Positions 48,001-60,400 of a stretch of DNA of 64,000 nt are shown in pieces (position 1 is the first letter of the stretch; each line of letters starts with the position of its first letter). The translations under genes and the position numbers were made by a program. The notes beneath the pieces were generated by a model. It saw only the letters and a list, made by a program, of their open reading frames with translations. It searched no databases and had not been told where the DNA came from. Source of the DNA: Galbula dea (taxonomy: Eukaryota; Chordata; Aves; Piciformes; Galbulidae); contig VWZX01000869.1 in NCBI GenBank assembly GCA_013399015.1, forward strand, positions 62,001-126,000, read 5' to 3'.

Positions 48001-48724
48001 GATGTGGTTTGGAAACTGAGACTCTCCAGTTTATAGGAAGACAGCAGTACTCTTTCCCTTCTTTCCTAAAAATGTGTTTGATGACTCAAGTCTGACAAAG
48101 CTGGCATGCCAGTTCCCAGAGACATATAAAAGGAGCACTAGCAGAGCAACAGGAGCTCCCAGTCCAGGAGTCTGAGCAGTACTCTAGTGCTCGGACAACA
48201 GAATGACTTTGCATTTTAAAAGGCCAATTATCAATTGTCAGAAGGGGAATGTGAAGGAAAAGAGGTCTTGTGTGTCTCACTTGGAGTCATTCTGTTTTGC
48301 CCAGCACCTTGGGAGCCTGGACCACAAACAAAAACCAGTTTAGACAGAGAAAGCAACCAATCAATGTTTTGGAGCAACATCTTTCCACCACTGAAGAAGA
48401 GAGTGAGTGATTCAATGCTGAGCTAACTCTGTGCCTTGCTGGCCTTGTCGTTACAGAGGAAGGGTACTGCTGGGGGACATCATAAAGAGTCAAATTCCTA
48501 TTTATGCCTGATCAGTTTAGGATCAGTATTTTAAGGGGTGCAAGGCTGCACTGTATGTTCTGTGCTGTTTCCAAGGAGTCCTTACATTTTTTTATTCTTC
48601 CAGCACTGGAAGAATATCACTAATTATTCACAATGCAAAAGAATAGCTGTTTGAGCACATACTTGAGTTAGAAAAAGCAACACTGGAAGTCTTCCTTTTA
48701 CTCATGTTTATTAGGACACTCTAC
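45011..48724. other. Unique DNA, no gene seen
   Basis: Frames up to 93 codons (45296-45577) without family features. A TATA box with an AP-1 site upstream near 48082-48165 is listed separately. Confidence 0.5.
48082..48165 (+). promoter_or_regulatory. Candidate core promoter: AP-1 site and TATA box
   Basis: TGACTCA (48082-48088), a perfect AP-1 site, is followed by TATAAAAG at 48125-48132 and an initiator-like CCAGTCC with A at 48161, 36 bases from the TATA box and so a little far. The downstream 250 bases hold a 63-codon frame that is not recognised and does not start with ATG. If functional, the transcript would probably be non-coding. Confidence 0.25.
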
Positions 48725-49103
48725 AGAATCACAGAATCATTACGGTTGGAAAGGACCCTCAAGATCATCTAGTCCAACCGATAACCCTACACTACTCTTA
48801 CCCCTAAATCGTCCCCTGAAGAAATACATCAATCCTCTTCTTAAAAACCTCCAGGGATGGTGACTCCACCACCTCCCTGGGCAGCCTATTCCAATATCTC
48901 ACCACTCTTTCATAAAGAAATTCTTCCTAATATCTAATCTAAACCTACCCTGGCACAACTTAAGCCCATTCCCTCTAGTCCTGTCACTAGTCACAAGGGA
49001 GAAGAGGCCAACACCCACCTCCCTAGAATGACCTTTCAAGTAGCTGAAGAGAGTGATAAGGTCTCCCCTCAGCCTCCTCTTCTTCAGGCTAAACAACCCC
49101 AAT
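48725..49103 (-). mobile_element. CR1 LINE 3' part, about 380 bp (young subfamily)
   Basis: Read on the minus strand, it contains the end of ORF2 from the G-L-F-S-L block to the stop and the whole 3' UTR ending in ATTCTGTG octamers. It matches 15750-16170 closely by eye. Compared with that copy, one base is missing in CTTTACTGAAAG (here CTTTATGAAAG, near 48913). This shifts the frame just after R-K-N-F-F. The left boundary at about 49103 is blurred, since the next 15 bases are only weakly alike. Confidence 0.95.
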
Positions 49104-49114
49104 TTTTCTTGCAT
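48899..49114 (-). pseudogene. CR1 ORF2 C-terminal remnant with frameshift
   Basis: About 70 codons of the reverse-transcriptase polyprotein end: L-R-G-D-L-I, S-D-R-T-R-G-N-G and R-L-D-I-R-K-N-F-F blocks. The frame then breaks at the one-base deletion near 48913 and ends in an early stop. It is not a host gene. Confidence 0.9.
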
Positions 49115-51049
49115 TTAGGTACACAGTCTTAGAAGACCAGTCTTTTGGTCAATTGTTATGTTGATGGTATAATTTTGTCTGCCCGTCCTTACTCATTAGG
49201 ACTTTTTTGAAACAGCCTCCTGTAGAAGTTTCTTTAGTCACTAGATTTAGTGATATTAAGCCTGTCTTCTACCCCTTTTTTTTATTCCAAGTTTGAAATC
49301 CCTCATGTGAATGAGATATAAATTTGACTTAATGAAAAATTTGTCACTGGTGTTTAAAAAAGCTGTCTAAAAAATTTACAAGAGGAAGTGCTATTATGCA
49401 AAGTTCTCATGAAAAAGGAAGTGAAAATCTATTCCCAAACATGACTAGGTTCAGTGGCAGTAGTACCACTATTTATATGTATATACAGGAACACCTATCA
49501 CTACATCATCTTAATGGTCTAAGAGGAGGCAGTAAGGCTGTTTCCAGGTGGCCTTCATGTTCCAGTTGTTAACTGCAGAAGTTGTTTTGGAGGGATGACT
49601 GCAGCCAGCACAAGCTGCATGTATTGTAAACCAGCCTGTTGCCACATCAGACCTAGGGCCCAGAGTGCAGCACAGATGGCAGACAGCCTACCATCCCTCA
49701 CAGAAGCACTAAATTTGGGCCAAACACTTTATTTCTGTGCCTGCACTTCCAGGAAGCAGGAGGGAAGACAAAAATCTAATAGTGGATAATACATCATTCT
49801 TTAAATAAGTATGTCCTCTACAGATTACTTACAGTGGATTTAGCTAGGCTTGGTGTACGGTTGGGTCAGTGCATGCTTCTGCTTGTCACTGTTCACTGAC
49901 TCCCAAAACTAAACAAAACTCCTCACTGGGATGGTATTCACTGATCAAGACCTCATTATGTGGTGCTGAAAATGTGGCAGGATGCTGTTTGTCTGTAGAA
50001 TCTGCTTGTCCCTTCTGCTGCATAGATGATCTCTGTTATCATAAAACATGAAGGTGTCACAATATTTAATGAATCTATCCTTAAAATAAAATGCATAAAA
50101 TTAAATCTTTCAATTTCATATCATAATCTGTTTTGTACCATAAGGGAATTGTCCTGGATATGGATGTTGAGGCAGGAATACCCAGGGTCTTCCTGTCAAA
50201 CTGCTGTCAGGACCCTTCCAACATCAGCTTACTGCAGCGCCTCTGTTTCATATGTGTCCCTCTTTCCTCTATAAGGAAATGTTACACCATTATCCACAAG
50301 GCCACAGAATAAAAGGGGAAAGATAAAGCAATTACACGGGTCAGGGCTGGGTGTATGGTCTCTTTGCCTTCTCCACTGCTCCCTCACAGACTGATTGTGC
50401 TTGTATCTGGCAGCACTGATAGAGCAAGACAGCAAGCATCTGGTATTGCAGGCTTGGCTATCTTGAAAGCAGAAATCCTGGCAGACCCTGTGGGTTCTTT
50501 TTGTTTCCCTGGCAAATTATCTGGAGGCCTGGACACCCTCTGGACCAAGCCTACAAGACCAGTGTGTCTCACAACGTTTGGGTGTTGCTCTAACTGGCAG
50601 GGAGAATCTGGTTTTTGCTGGTGCATGAGCAAATGGTGAAGCGTATTGAAGGTAGAGCTTAGGGGACAAGATCCTACCTTCAGGGCACTTAGTCAGGGTC
50701 TTTCAGTCAGGTTAATGTGTACAGCATCAAATGACAAAATATTAACCCTTGACAACCAAACTGTCTTTGTTCTCTTCTTAACATGGTCCGTGAAAATGGA
50801 TCAGAACTCCACAGAGCAATGGTCCTTAGTGCTCCCACAATCATCTGGAATCACTGGGAGCACTACTGGGCAGTGAAGACTGTGTTCCGGTCCGTCCTGC
50901 TACCCTGAAACCAAATAACAGTTGGGGGCTATATCACAGCTGCCTCGATAAAAAGCCAAAAAAGCCCTTACTGTCATGACCCAAAGCAGAATTAAGAGTA
51001 TTTGGCTTGAATCACCCTCCTAGAGGTCACTAAAGAAGTCTTTACCTCT

Positions 51050-51270
51050 CTTTCGTCCTCCTCCCTTCCCGTAGTTTGGGCGGAGGTGAGCCTGTGGGGC
51101 CTAGAGGGGTGACCCCCAGCAAGCTGGTGGCTGGGTTTCAAGGGACAGAGGCCAGGGATCAGGTGTCTCAGGCAGTACGCCTGCGAGGCAGCAGACCCCT
51201 GCGATGCCTCTCCCAGCCACCCTACTGCCTGTCTTCTCGACCTTGCCCTCCCACCCTGGCTCAGAGAAAC
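51050..51270. promoter_or_regulatory. GC- and CpG-enriched patch
   Basis: In about 220 bases there are roughly eight CpG dinucleotides (for example in TTTCGTCC, CCCGTAG, GGGCGGAG, TACGCCTGCGAGG, TGCGATG and TCTCGACC), whereas the flanks are nearly CpG-free. GGGCGGAG resembles an Sp1 GC box. It could be a small CpG-island-like promoter, a GC-rich exon or an old repeat. Overlapping short frames on both strands are not recognised. Confidence 0.3.
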
Positions 51271-53735
51271 GAAAATCCAGTGGCAAGACAGCCTGGGTAA
51301 AATAACAGGAACTAGTCAACCACCAAGATTGGTTTGCTTAATCCAAAGCACAGCTGGGAACTGCCTTGCTTGCAGGGGAGCTGCCACACATGCTTTTCTG
51401 AGGCAAAATATTCCAAATTTTTGCCCTTTCTGAGCTCTGCCAAAATCCAGCCCTCTGCTACTGGTTCTGTCCTTGCCTCATACCTTTAAGCTACACCCGT
51501 ACAAGGAGAAATGGAAAAGCAAAAATACGAGCCAACCTTGGACTTTCCTGCTATTAAGCTGCTTAGGATTTTTAAAGCTCACAGTTTCCTTGAGGGGAAA
51601 AATAGTTAATGTGTCAAAAAATACCAGGCCTCCTGACTTGGAGAAGGGCTTACTGAATTCACTTCCTAGCTGTTTCAGGGTTGGTCTGCCAATTAAACCT
51701 CTTCTAATGAGAAATATAACATTAATTAACGGGTAAACATCTGTTTAGAATATGGTGTCCTCCTTTATCCTAAAAAATAACGTCACAGGAATGACTACTG
51801 TTAATGCTGATGGTTGTTAGCTGCAATAAAGAGTCTTTTTTTTCTTTTACAATATTTAAAAACAATTGATGTTTGCATAACAAATTAAAGAAATTCAGAC
51901 TGGGAATGCACACATCTGCAGGATGTCCTCGAGGCACTAACCTTACCCCAGAACACAAAGTCCTTGTTATGATATGCAAACTAATGAATCAGCCGAAGGA
52001 AGCATTTATATTTTGACAGTGTTTTAACTTTCTCTGCCTCAAATTAGCTGTGACTGTGGCTGTGACTCTGTAAGATACTGTGAACTTCCCAGCTAAAATT
52101 AGTCTTTCCACTGCTGATTGTTATCACAGAGAAAGTAATTTGCTGGAAAAGGAATAATTGATCTGAAACTACACTTTGAATGTTTTGATATTCGTAGAAA
52201 ACTAGTTGCAGATCATAACTGTCTTTTGCATTCTTGCCTGTGATATGTTAAACCTGTACTGCCTCTTTAAATACAAAATCAGAGACAGGTAGCAGGACCA
52301 ACTGTGTGTGGATAGGCTGTGCTCTCACACAACATGGATTTTCATATATTATTCTATGAACACTTAAAAGAGCGTCATACCTACAACCTTCCACATGTAT
52401 TTTGTTTATCACCTTTTATTAAAACAATACACAGTTGTTAGACTTTATTCTATCAGAGTGAGACTATAAGAGGCCTGAAAGTTAATTTATTGACAATTTT
52501 GACATTTATTAACTTCTGTATTAGACATCTTGTGCGGTGCTTCCTTAGTCACTCAAGTATCTTTACATTTCCAAACTTTAAGGTCATTCTGTCTTCTGCC
52601 TAGATGTCTGCTCCAGAATTAGTTTGAAAAGCAATTAGTTGACTACAAATGGCTTCTTTGGTTTGGTGGGTTTTTTTTACACAATTTGATTTCTGACACT
52701 GATTTGTCAAACCCAAAGCTTTACTCCTGATCAGTTTGAAGGAAAAAAGTATTATGAGGTGTTCTTTGGCTTACATCACATGGGAGTTCAGATTTGAGTG
52801 CATGCTGTAGAGAAACAGGCTTGTCTGTCTCCAACATGCAGAAATATTTGTGTTGTAGTATGCTTTGTGAAACCATGTCTTCAGTGCACTCCCATATGTA
52901 ATTTTACTCCAGCTGCCTGAGATCTAAGTTTGTTGCAATACACAATACAAATTTTGGGTTCAATACTCTCCTGCACAATGACCTGAGAGCTGAACGATTG
53001 TACTGCAGGGACACAGCCCTCTTGAGTCAGTAGGTGCTTGTTTGTAGCAAGAGCACAGGGGGCTGGTACCTCCACCGTGGGAAGAGGAACATGCCCTGGG
53101 CCCTTTATATGTGTAATGCTCATGCAAAACTCTCTTCTAGCCATCCTAGAGATGTTATTTAAAAGAACAGTTCGTATTCTTATTCAAAGATTACACAAAC
53201 ACTGCTGACAAGGTCAGTGTCTAGAAGGATTAGCTGGCATGTAAAGGCCAACCATGTAAATAAAGCTCCTCAGGAGTAGCATTAACTTGTCTGGTAGTAC
53301 ATATCTTTATTTAGTAGCTTTCTTCATCTCTTGATTTTATGAATCAGTCTTTTATTTGTTTATGCTGGCTCCTACTCCTTATCTTTTTTTCCCCTTCTTC
53401 TGTTTCCCTCTGTAGTGTACTGGCAGGTGGTGCTGAGGGATATTTCATCCACTTTTTTCGTATGTTGTTCTCTTACTCATCACTTGAGACTATTGTAAAA
53501 AAAGTGTGATGAGCACTTCTATACACAAACAGGCACCCACTGTCCCACCTTTAAAAAAATACCCTTACCTATAAAATTGCTCTTCTGTAATACAGTATGG
53601 AGTTACTGTTGGGGATTCAAATGCATTAGATCAGGGTATGACTATGTGATAATGTGGTTCACTGACCATTTCTTCACTAAACTACTTCATCTCATAAAAC
53701 CACAGCTCTGATCTCTGCAGTGGAAGCAAACACTG

Positions 53736-53776
53736 TATGTGTGTGTATGTACATATATGTATAAATATATATATAA
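53736..53776. repeat. TG/TA microsatellite
   Basis: TATGTGTGTG passes into ACATATATGTATAAATATATATATA. It is compound and imperfect. Confidence 0.8.
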
Positions 53777-53977
53777 CATCTCATCCATGAAAATGTTCTT
53801 TTTCTCTGTTTTTCAACATATTTTTTTTAAACTTGAAGAATTTAAAAACCCAGCAGCCAGACAGCTCTGTTGTTTCAGAAACAGAAAGCCCTTTTATACT
53901 TCTCTGTGCACCACTTCACACTATTTTTATAACTTTATGACTCTGTAATTGCCAACACCATCTTTACTCATCCATTT

Positions 53978-54331
53978 TCACTTTGTCCAAGTTACCTCTG
54001 CACTTAAGGGGTTCTTTGTCTGCTGCTGTTGGAACACATCACCTTTCCCAGTAACATTGCTACTACTACTGTTTCTCAGCTCACTGGGGCTGTCCTCAGC
54101 CCTGGCTCTGACTCTGCTCCTCCAGTACTGCACTTCCCACTGTTGCTTTGATTTGTAGTTTGCTGTGACAGTCTTCACAATTCTGACTTGTTTTTTCTCC
54201 TTACTTGCTTGTTTCTGCTTTTCCTTCAGTTGTTTTGGGTAACAACCACAACATGTTAGGTTTGCAACAGAAAAAGCTCCAGCCTCAGAGAACCTTTCCA
54301 TTTCTTTATTTATCAGTCTAAATAGTTGCAT
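53978..54331 (-). other. Unrecognised open frame of 117 codons
   Basis: An ATG at 54331 (minus strand) starts a frame rich in Lys and Gln between residues 34 and 50, with further Ser/Gln-rich stretches. A 69-codon plus-strand frame overlaps it. No domain or motif is known to me. The composition could fit an unannotated exon but equally a chance frame. Confidence 0.15.
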
Positions 54332-55855
54332 TTATCTCTCTCTTTCCAAGCTCTTTTCACTGTGCAGGATACCTTGTGGGTTCTGTGGCTGTATTTGAAA
54401 GAGGATATATCAAAAATATGTCAAAGACCCTTCATATTGACAAAATATATATTAAACAATTTTAAAAGATGATAAAATGTGCATTAAAATATATTAAATT
54501 TCCATTCTTTCCCATCCTACTGAGTTATGCTAGCTATAGTGAATATTTTCAGTTTAATTGCCTTATATTGGTTCTTGAAATGTATATTTAAGCATCTAAG
54601 TAAACAGTGTACTGTGGAGAAAGCTCAATGTCTCCAGTTATCTGCGTATCTAGAACAACCTCAGAACAAACCTTAGCAGGGTTTTTTTTGACAAGATTTG
54701 GTGCCAGACTAGGCATTTCCAAATCTAGCCTCCCAAAATCCATGAGTTATCAAAATCTAGATATTTGCTTAAGAGTTTTGAGATGAAAACCAACTTGAGC
54801 AAAAGCTAGTTCTGTTTTTCCAGTTTTTAAAGTTCTATTTTCAAGATTTCTTTCATCATAACCAGAAGGGATAGCAATTGCCTTTATTGCCAAATAAGAG
54901 CTTGACAATGTCATGTGAATTCAAGAACTGTGGCTTTTCTTATTTTATCATGCTTGTTTGCAATACTTAAGACTCCTCCTAGGGTTGGTAACAAGGGATT
55001 TAGCTTTGAAAATTTTAGCATCTGCATCTGATTACATCTTTGTAGGACTTCTTATGAGCCTGATCTTTGGAATAGCTCTATATTGACTAAAACTATGAGT
55101 CTGCTGAAATAAGGGTCTAGGTTTAATCCTACTTATACAACACAAGTCTTGTGTTTCAAAAAGCAGTGTCACAGAAATATGAGCTTTGAGGAGACACTCT
55201 TAGTCCATAAATCAGATTCTTGGCTATAAGAGTTCATCTTTATCTTACTAGGTGAGAGTTATTTGGTGTCACAAAGGAGTATTAGTGCAGAATTTGGTCC
55301 TCTTCTGTTTCCTGGCGGAATTATAATGTTTTAATTTATTTTCTGGTATATGTGATGCTGTAGCTGTGGTGCACAGTTTCAGCTGTTAAATCTGTGCAAA
55401 ATAGTGTGGAATAAAAGTTTGTCTTCCTCAGCACTTGAGACACCTTAGCATGTGGTGTCATCTCAGAGAAAGAACATGCTGCAACTTTAAGCTGCTTTGC
55501 AGTTGTTTTGCATTAGGGCCTTACCTCATTCCTCGTCATGTAAATTCAGATGCTTCCTGAATAGCAGAAGTAGTGTAGATACTTATGTTTCAGAAAGGAT
55601 ATTTCCTTTAAAGATAAAACCCAAAGCAAGTTATGCTTCCCTCCCTTTCAGCTGTTCTAGCTTACTTACCCCACAACTCTCTTTCTTGCCACTGTTCCCA
55701 GGAATATATTGCAAAGGTTGCAAAATGGAGGAATTCAACCTGCACCACTAAAATCAATATGAATTGTCATCAGTGGCTATTGCAAAGATTTATGTTTTAC
55801 CAGTAATGCTGGTTTAGCCACTCCTGTTTCTCCTTCCACAACATTTGTTACATTC

Positions 55856-56026
55856 CAGAAAAAAAAAAGAAAAAAAAGTAGAAGTAGGTATAATCTGTAT
55901 ACCTAATTATGTTTTACTTACCTATCAGTTATGTGTATTTTATTCATCTATATTTATCTGTTTATTTATACATAATATATATAATATACATACATATTAT
56001 ACATATATACATAATATTTATACATG
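55856..56026. repeat. A-rich run and AT-rich microsatellite
   Basis: An A-run with single Gs (55859-55879) is followed, after about 85 bases, by a TATAATATACATA-type array (55967-56026). The I-Y-I-H runs of the frames here come from this array, so they are not coding. Confidence 0.8.
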
Positions 56027-57350
56027 ACCATGCAGCCTGGCAAAGTGAAAAGACAGCAAAGAGCCAAAATATCTGGACTAGGCACTATTTAACTTGGTAT
56101 TGCTGCTGGGAGAGTAACAATGCAGCCATGACTGCAGAGCACGGTTCCATGTACATTTTATTTGACTGAGAAGGAGACTAAAGATGTTGCCAGTCGCAGT
56201 TTTCCCATAAGGTCCTACTCCTGAATTGCAATTTATCCCTTTCTGATGTATGCCAATAAAACTGTGAGACTGCCCTATAAAATGGTCAAGGAAATGAGAG
56301 AACCTGAGGTTTTTGGAGGCTAATTTTTAACGATGAGTTTACAGTGTAGTCTCCCAGACAGTTGTATCAGCACAATTCAGTGTGACAGTGAACCACAGTG
56401 TGAGGGATGAGAAAGCGTACAGGAGAGGATCTTGTAAGGCAGATTTACAGCCCCCCAAAAAAGTACCCAGAACCACATCCTGTCTCTTGGCCCAGGTGAA
56501 TTTGCTGTGGTTGTCCTGTACATTTAAACTATGAAATCCACAGATATTAAAAAGCATCTGTTTCTCTAAAGCAGTTAATTAAACTAGGCATATTTAACTG
56601 GTTACGTAAAATAGCTAACCCATAATTTAAACTTCTGCTTGCACATTAAAGGCACCCCTTTGTAGGAGACACATAAAACACACTTCAGTGACACCACTCA
56701 GTATTGCTAATTTTTCACAAGCAACAGGGAATTTTAGATGGAGAAGTGCTGTTGATTTTCAATGGAATTTAGACCCCCGAGTCATGTAGACTCAAAAATT
56801 TTTACCCTTAATGATTTTCTTTGGGAAAATTAAAAAGACCACATGCCACCAGCAGTTGTATAAAGAGAACACTTACTGCTTTGGGTGCTTAGTCATAAGG
56901 ATTTAGCATTAGAAGTCTTCCTGTGTCTCTGTGTGTGTGTGGCTTTACCACACATAAATTATCCAGCTTTCTTTTTCCCTCCTACATGCACAAAAATATA
57001 CAGGCATTCAAAAGACAAGGGAACCATCTGAAACACAAACCCATATCTTTTATTCCCATTTTAGATTTAGGCTGGAAGATAGCTCCAGAACCAGTCCCAG
57101 TAAAAGAACTGCTTTGTACAGAGCAAAAGAAAAGCAGAGTAAAAACTATTGAGTTGTAAGAGCAGTGGAGCTGCAACTCTTTAGCATTCAAGCAACTATC
57201 TCTAGAAGGGAAGCAGATTATGCAGTATCATATTGCAGAAAGGGCTGTTCAACCCTGTTGCACTTACTCAGAGCTACATATTTACTTTCATCACTGTATA
57301 GCAGCGATTGCATTATATCCTTCCTGCCAGGACACCAGGAGAAACAGAAG

Positions 57351-57426
57351 GTTAAGTGTAAATGGGGGAGGGGAAAAGGAGGAGGGAGAAACAGCAGGGA
57401 AAAGGCTAAAAAAGGAGAAAAGAACT
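57351..57426. repeat. Purine-rich tract
   Basis: GGGGGAGGGGAAAAGGAGGAGGGAG-type sequence (interrupted once by CAGCA and once by CT) on the plus strand. It has potential for triplex or long-loop quadruplex DNA and explains the overlapping Lys/Arg/Gly-rich and Phe/Pro-rich frames on the two strands. Confidence 0.75.
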
Positions 57427-60400
57427 GCTGAAGAGTAAAGTTCCTTGCTAAGGCAGGAAAAGATCCTAAAGAAACACAAAGAAACAGGAGACCAGGCACT
57501 GCACATATGGGATTACTAATGCAATTGTATTTCATTCCTGATATGACTGAAACCAAGATAGCTTAGTTGTAAGAAAATAGATGCATTTTATTAAGCGTAC
57601 ATAAAAGTGGGAGGCGCAGAGTCTGGCACCAGTGTAGCCTAAAGGAATTTCCATGATTTGTGCCATGAATGCTGAATGGGAGACTTGTAAAAAGCACCTT
57701 TCTCTTAAGGATAGCTTTCTGGAATTTGTAAATATAGCCAAAAAAACCCCAACAAACTGACCCTGAAGTAAAATAATACAAAGTGATGAAAATACTGAAG
57801 GTCTAGTCTCCCTGTATAAAAGCCTGCAACCAAACACATTTGCTATAGGAAGCTCAAGCAACCAGAGGATACTTGGACTGATGGTTCTGGGGGGAGGTGT
57901 CTCAAGATGGTAGTGAGTAACAGAAATAGCAGAAGGCAATGAGGTCTGGTTTCATATCTCAGATTTCCTGAAATCAAGGGTTCATAAGTACAGGGGTGAT
58001 GGTGTAACAGGCCTGACAGGAAGCATCCAAAGACATTCCCTGACAACCACTTGCCACTTTTGCCAAGGTAGGTCATGATATCTTCCTAGACATTTCAGTG
58101 TCCATAGGCTCAGGCACTGTCTCAGATTTGACAGCCAGACCTGTAGTGTTTCACTCATTTTATGGAGGTTAGGTCTCCATCCTAATATCCTTTGGTCATT
58201 TACATGCTTTTACAGTGCTATGGTTCAGCTTCTCCCTGTGCTCCAGCAAAAGCAGTCAGCCTCACCAGTGGGAGAGGAGGAAGCCCTGCAACTAGCATGG
58301 TCCCATGTGTGGCAGGGCTCCAGCGAAAGGCACCTGGCCCTGCCTTCATCTTTCTGCATGGCTCAGCTGCTGTCAAACACTCAGCTGTAGCCCAGTGTAC
58401 AGCCTTGTAGGGCAGAGGTGTGCTCCTCTCCTTGTACAATCCCATGGGCCAACCTTCTTGCCTAACCCACTGTGTGAGCCCATGCCAGAAGTCTGGACAA
58501 TATAAAAGCTGCTTTCTCTTTGCTAGAGAAAGAGCTAGAAGGAATATTCAACTCATTAACAGAATGTCTTGGTTTAAGTAGAAGTGGTATTTTTCTCCAA
58601 AATGTGTTAGCTAACTCATTTTAAATACTATGTTATATATTCTGGTGCAAACTGAGCAAGGAATGCTTTCATATATGCTGGGTAGTATGCAAGAGCCCAA
58701 GGAGTAAGCCAACTAAACCATATTAAAGTACAATGTATCCTGTCAATAATAGGAGTCTAAAACCTGTTAGCTAACACACTTAGGAAAAGAGAAAGAAAAC
58801 AAAATTCCTTTTATTCCCATCCACCAGCAACCCTAGCACTGAAGGAAGTTTGTGGATCTGAAGATGGTCTCAACATGGAAACAGTGAGAAGTAGCTTAAT
58901 GGGTACATTAAGGTAAAACTGTCTCCAAAAATATTGGTTTAGAGCAGCACAGAAGCGTTTTGAGTCTGTCTCTTACAAATTAGCTGCACGAAAGGATTAG
59001 GAATCTCTGCTAAGTAGATGGGACATGCTTATAAAAAGCCACAAACTCTTGCTAGATTGTGATGTAAAGTGTGAATCCATAATAATTCAGAGGGAACTGA
59101 GCTGATAAGGAGGAGAGAGACAGTGTGGTACTGCCTTGCCGCTGTGAAAACAAGAGTAACCTCACTGCACGCAGCCACATTTAGTATGGTGCAATGGAGA
59201 ACAGAAACATCCTGGAGCTGTAGTGTTATTATCTGTTGGATAATCAGATTCTTCACTGTCTCTGCAAGACAAATACTAACTGGAGAAGGAAACTCTTCCC
59301 TGAATCTGTTATGCTTTCATTTACTGTAGGGGTAGCATATTTGATGAATATTGCAGAGGTGTTAATAGCTGTATCAGAAACATAGTGTTACTGGCTCCAG
59401 TCCTCTGTACTGGTGTTCTTCCACACCTAATTACTGTTTTCCATCATACTGGGACAGTAGCCACTATTCATCAGAGTAAATCTGGTCAATACATTTATAT
59501 AGCACAATAAGAATGCACAACATTTCAAGCAGCTAGAGGATCTTACAACATAACCCAGGCCTAACATAGAAAAGGATCACAATAAACAATAGGAGGAAAG
59601 AGGAAGAATGAAGGGAAAAGTTAGAAACCATGATGAAATCATTCTATACATACCAGGCTTAACTTCCTTATAATGTAACTTTTTTATTTAAACAATAATC
59701 AAGTACTGAAGACTTGAAGTTTTATGAATTCTGTGTTTGCTTATAGAACATCAGCAGACTAAGGAATTGTCCAAAAGCTGCTTTACGCAAAGTAAAAGCG
59801 GGGTTTTCACTGAGAATTGCTAGATAGTCCCTGGCTTGTAATTGTCGCCTGCAGTAAAGTCACCTTGCTTGTTCCTCCTAAGCATCAGACAAGCAGCAAT
59901 TGAGTTCTTTGGCCTCTTTCTTCCTTGTTCTGCATCTCAGGTTCTTGTCTTTCAGTGAGTAAAACCCTATTGTGTTTGTATCGGCATAAGATGACAGCAA
60001 AAAGATAGTGATTCTCAGTAAGGAGCTGCCTTAATGCAGCTTAAAGAAAGCAAATCCCTGGACCCTTCTTTATGTTTACTTTTGTAGCTAAAGCACAGAA
60101 AGTGAATGGAGAACCTCAGGCACAAGCAGGTGAGAGAAAAGGTGCAGGCAGTGCTGCTGGCAGGAGATCTCAAATGGAAGGTCACCTGAAAAGCCAAGGA
60201 GGAAGAGAGAAGATGGACATAGCACAGGGTCCAAATATATAGCCAAGGGCAAGCACAAAGGGAAAAGGTCAGGAAGAGGAGATCAAGCGAGGGAGAAAGT
60301 GGTGGAAATTGTGCATAATGTATAGACAAAGACCCTGTATGAGGGTTCTAAGACCCAAATCCTTTGCTTTCATGGCCAGCTGCCATGACCGGACTGACAA

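Larger units (their letters stand above)
49104..57350. other. About 8 kb of unique DNA, no gene seen
   Basis: Several frames of 60-117 codons, none recognised. The part from about 49560 to 51480 is richer in GC than the rest and includes a CpG-bearing patch at 51050-51270. AT microsatellites lie near 53736 and 55967. Confidence 0.45.

Noticed and set aside
57532..57939. 135-codon minus-strand frame with AATAAA nearby on the same strand
   Set aside because: The AATAAA (57592 to 57587) lies upstream of the stop, so it cannot be the frame's poly-A signal. No family features.
58501..58536. TATAAAAG followed by a hairpin (AGCTGCTTTCTCT / AGAGAAAGAGCT)
   Set aside because: A short stem with a bulge is common by chance. 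There is no initiator at the right distance and no transcript evidence.
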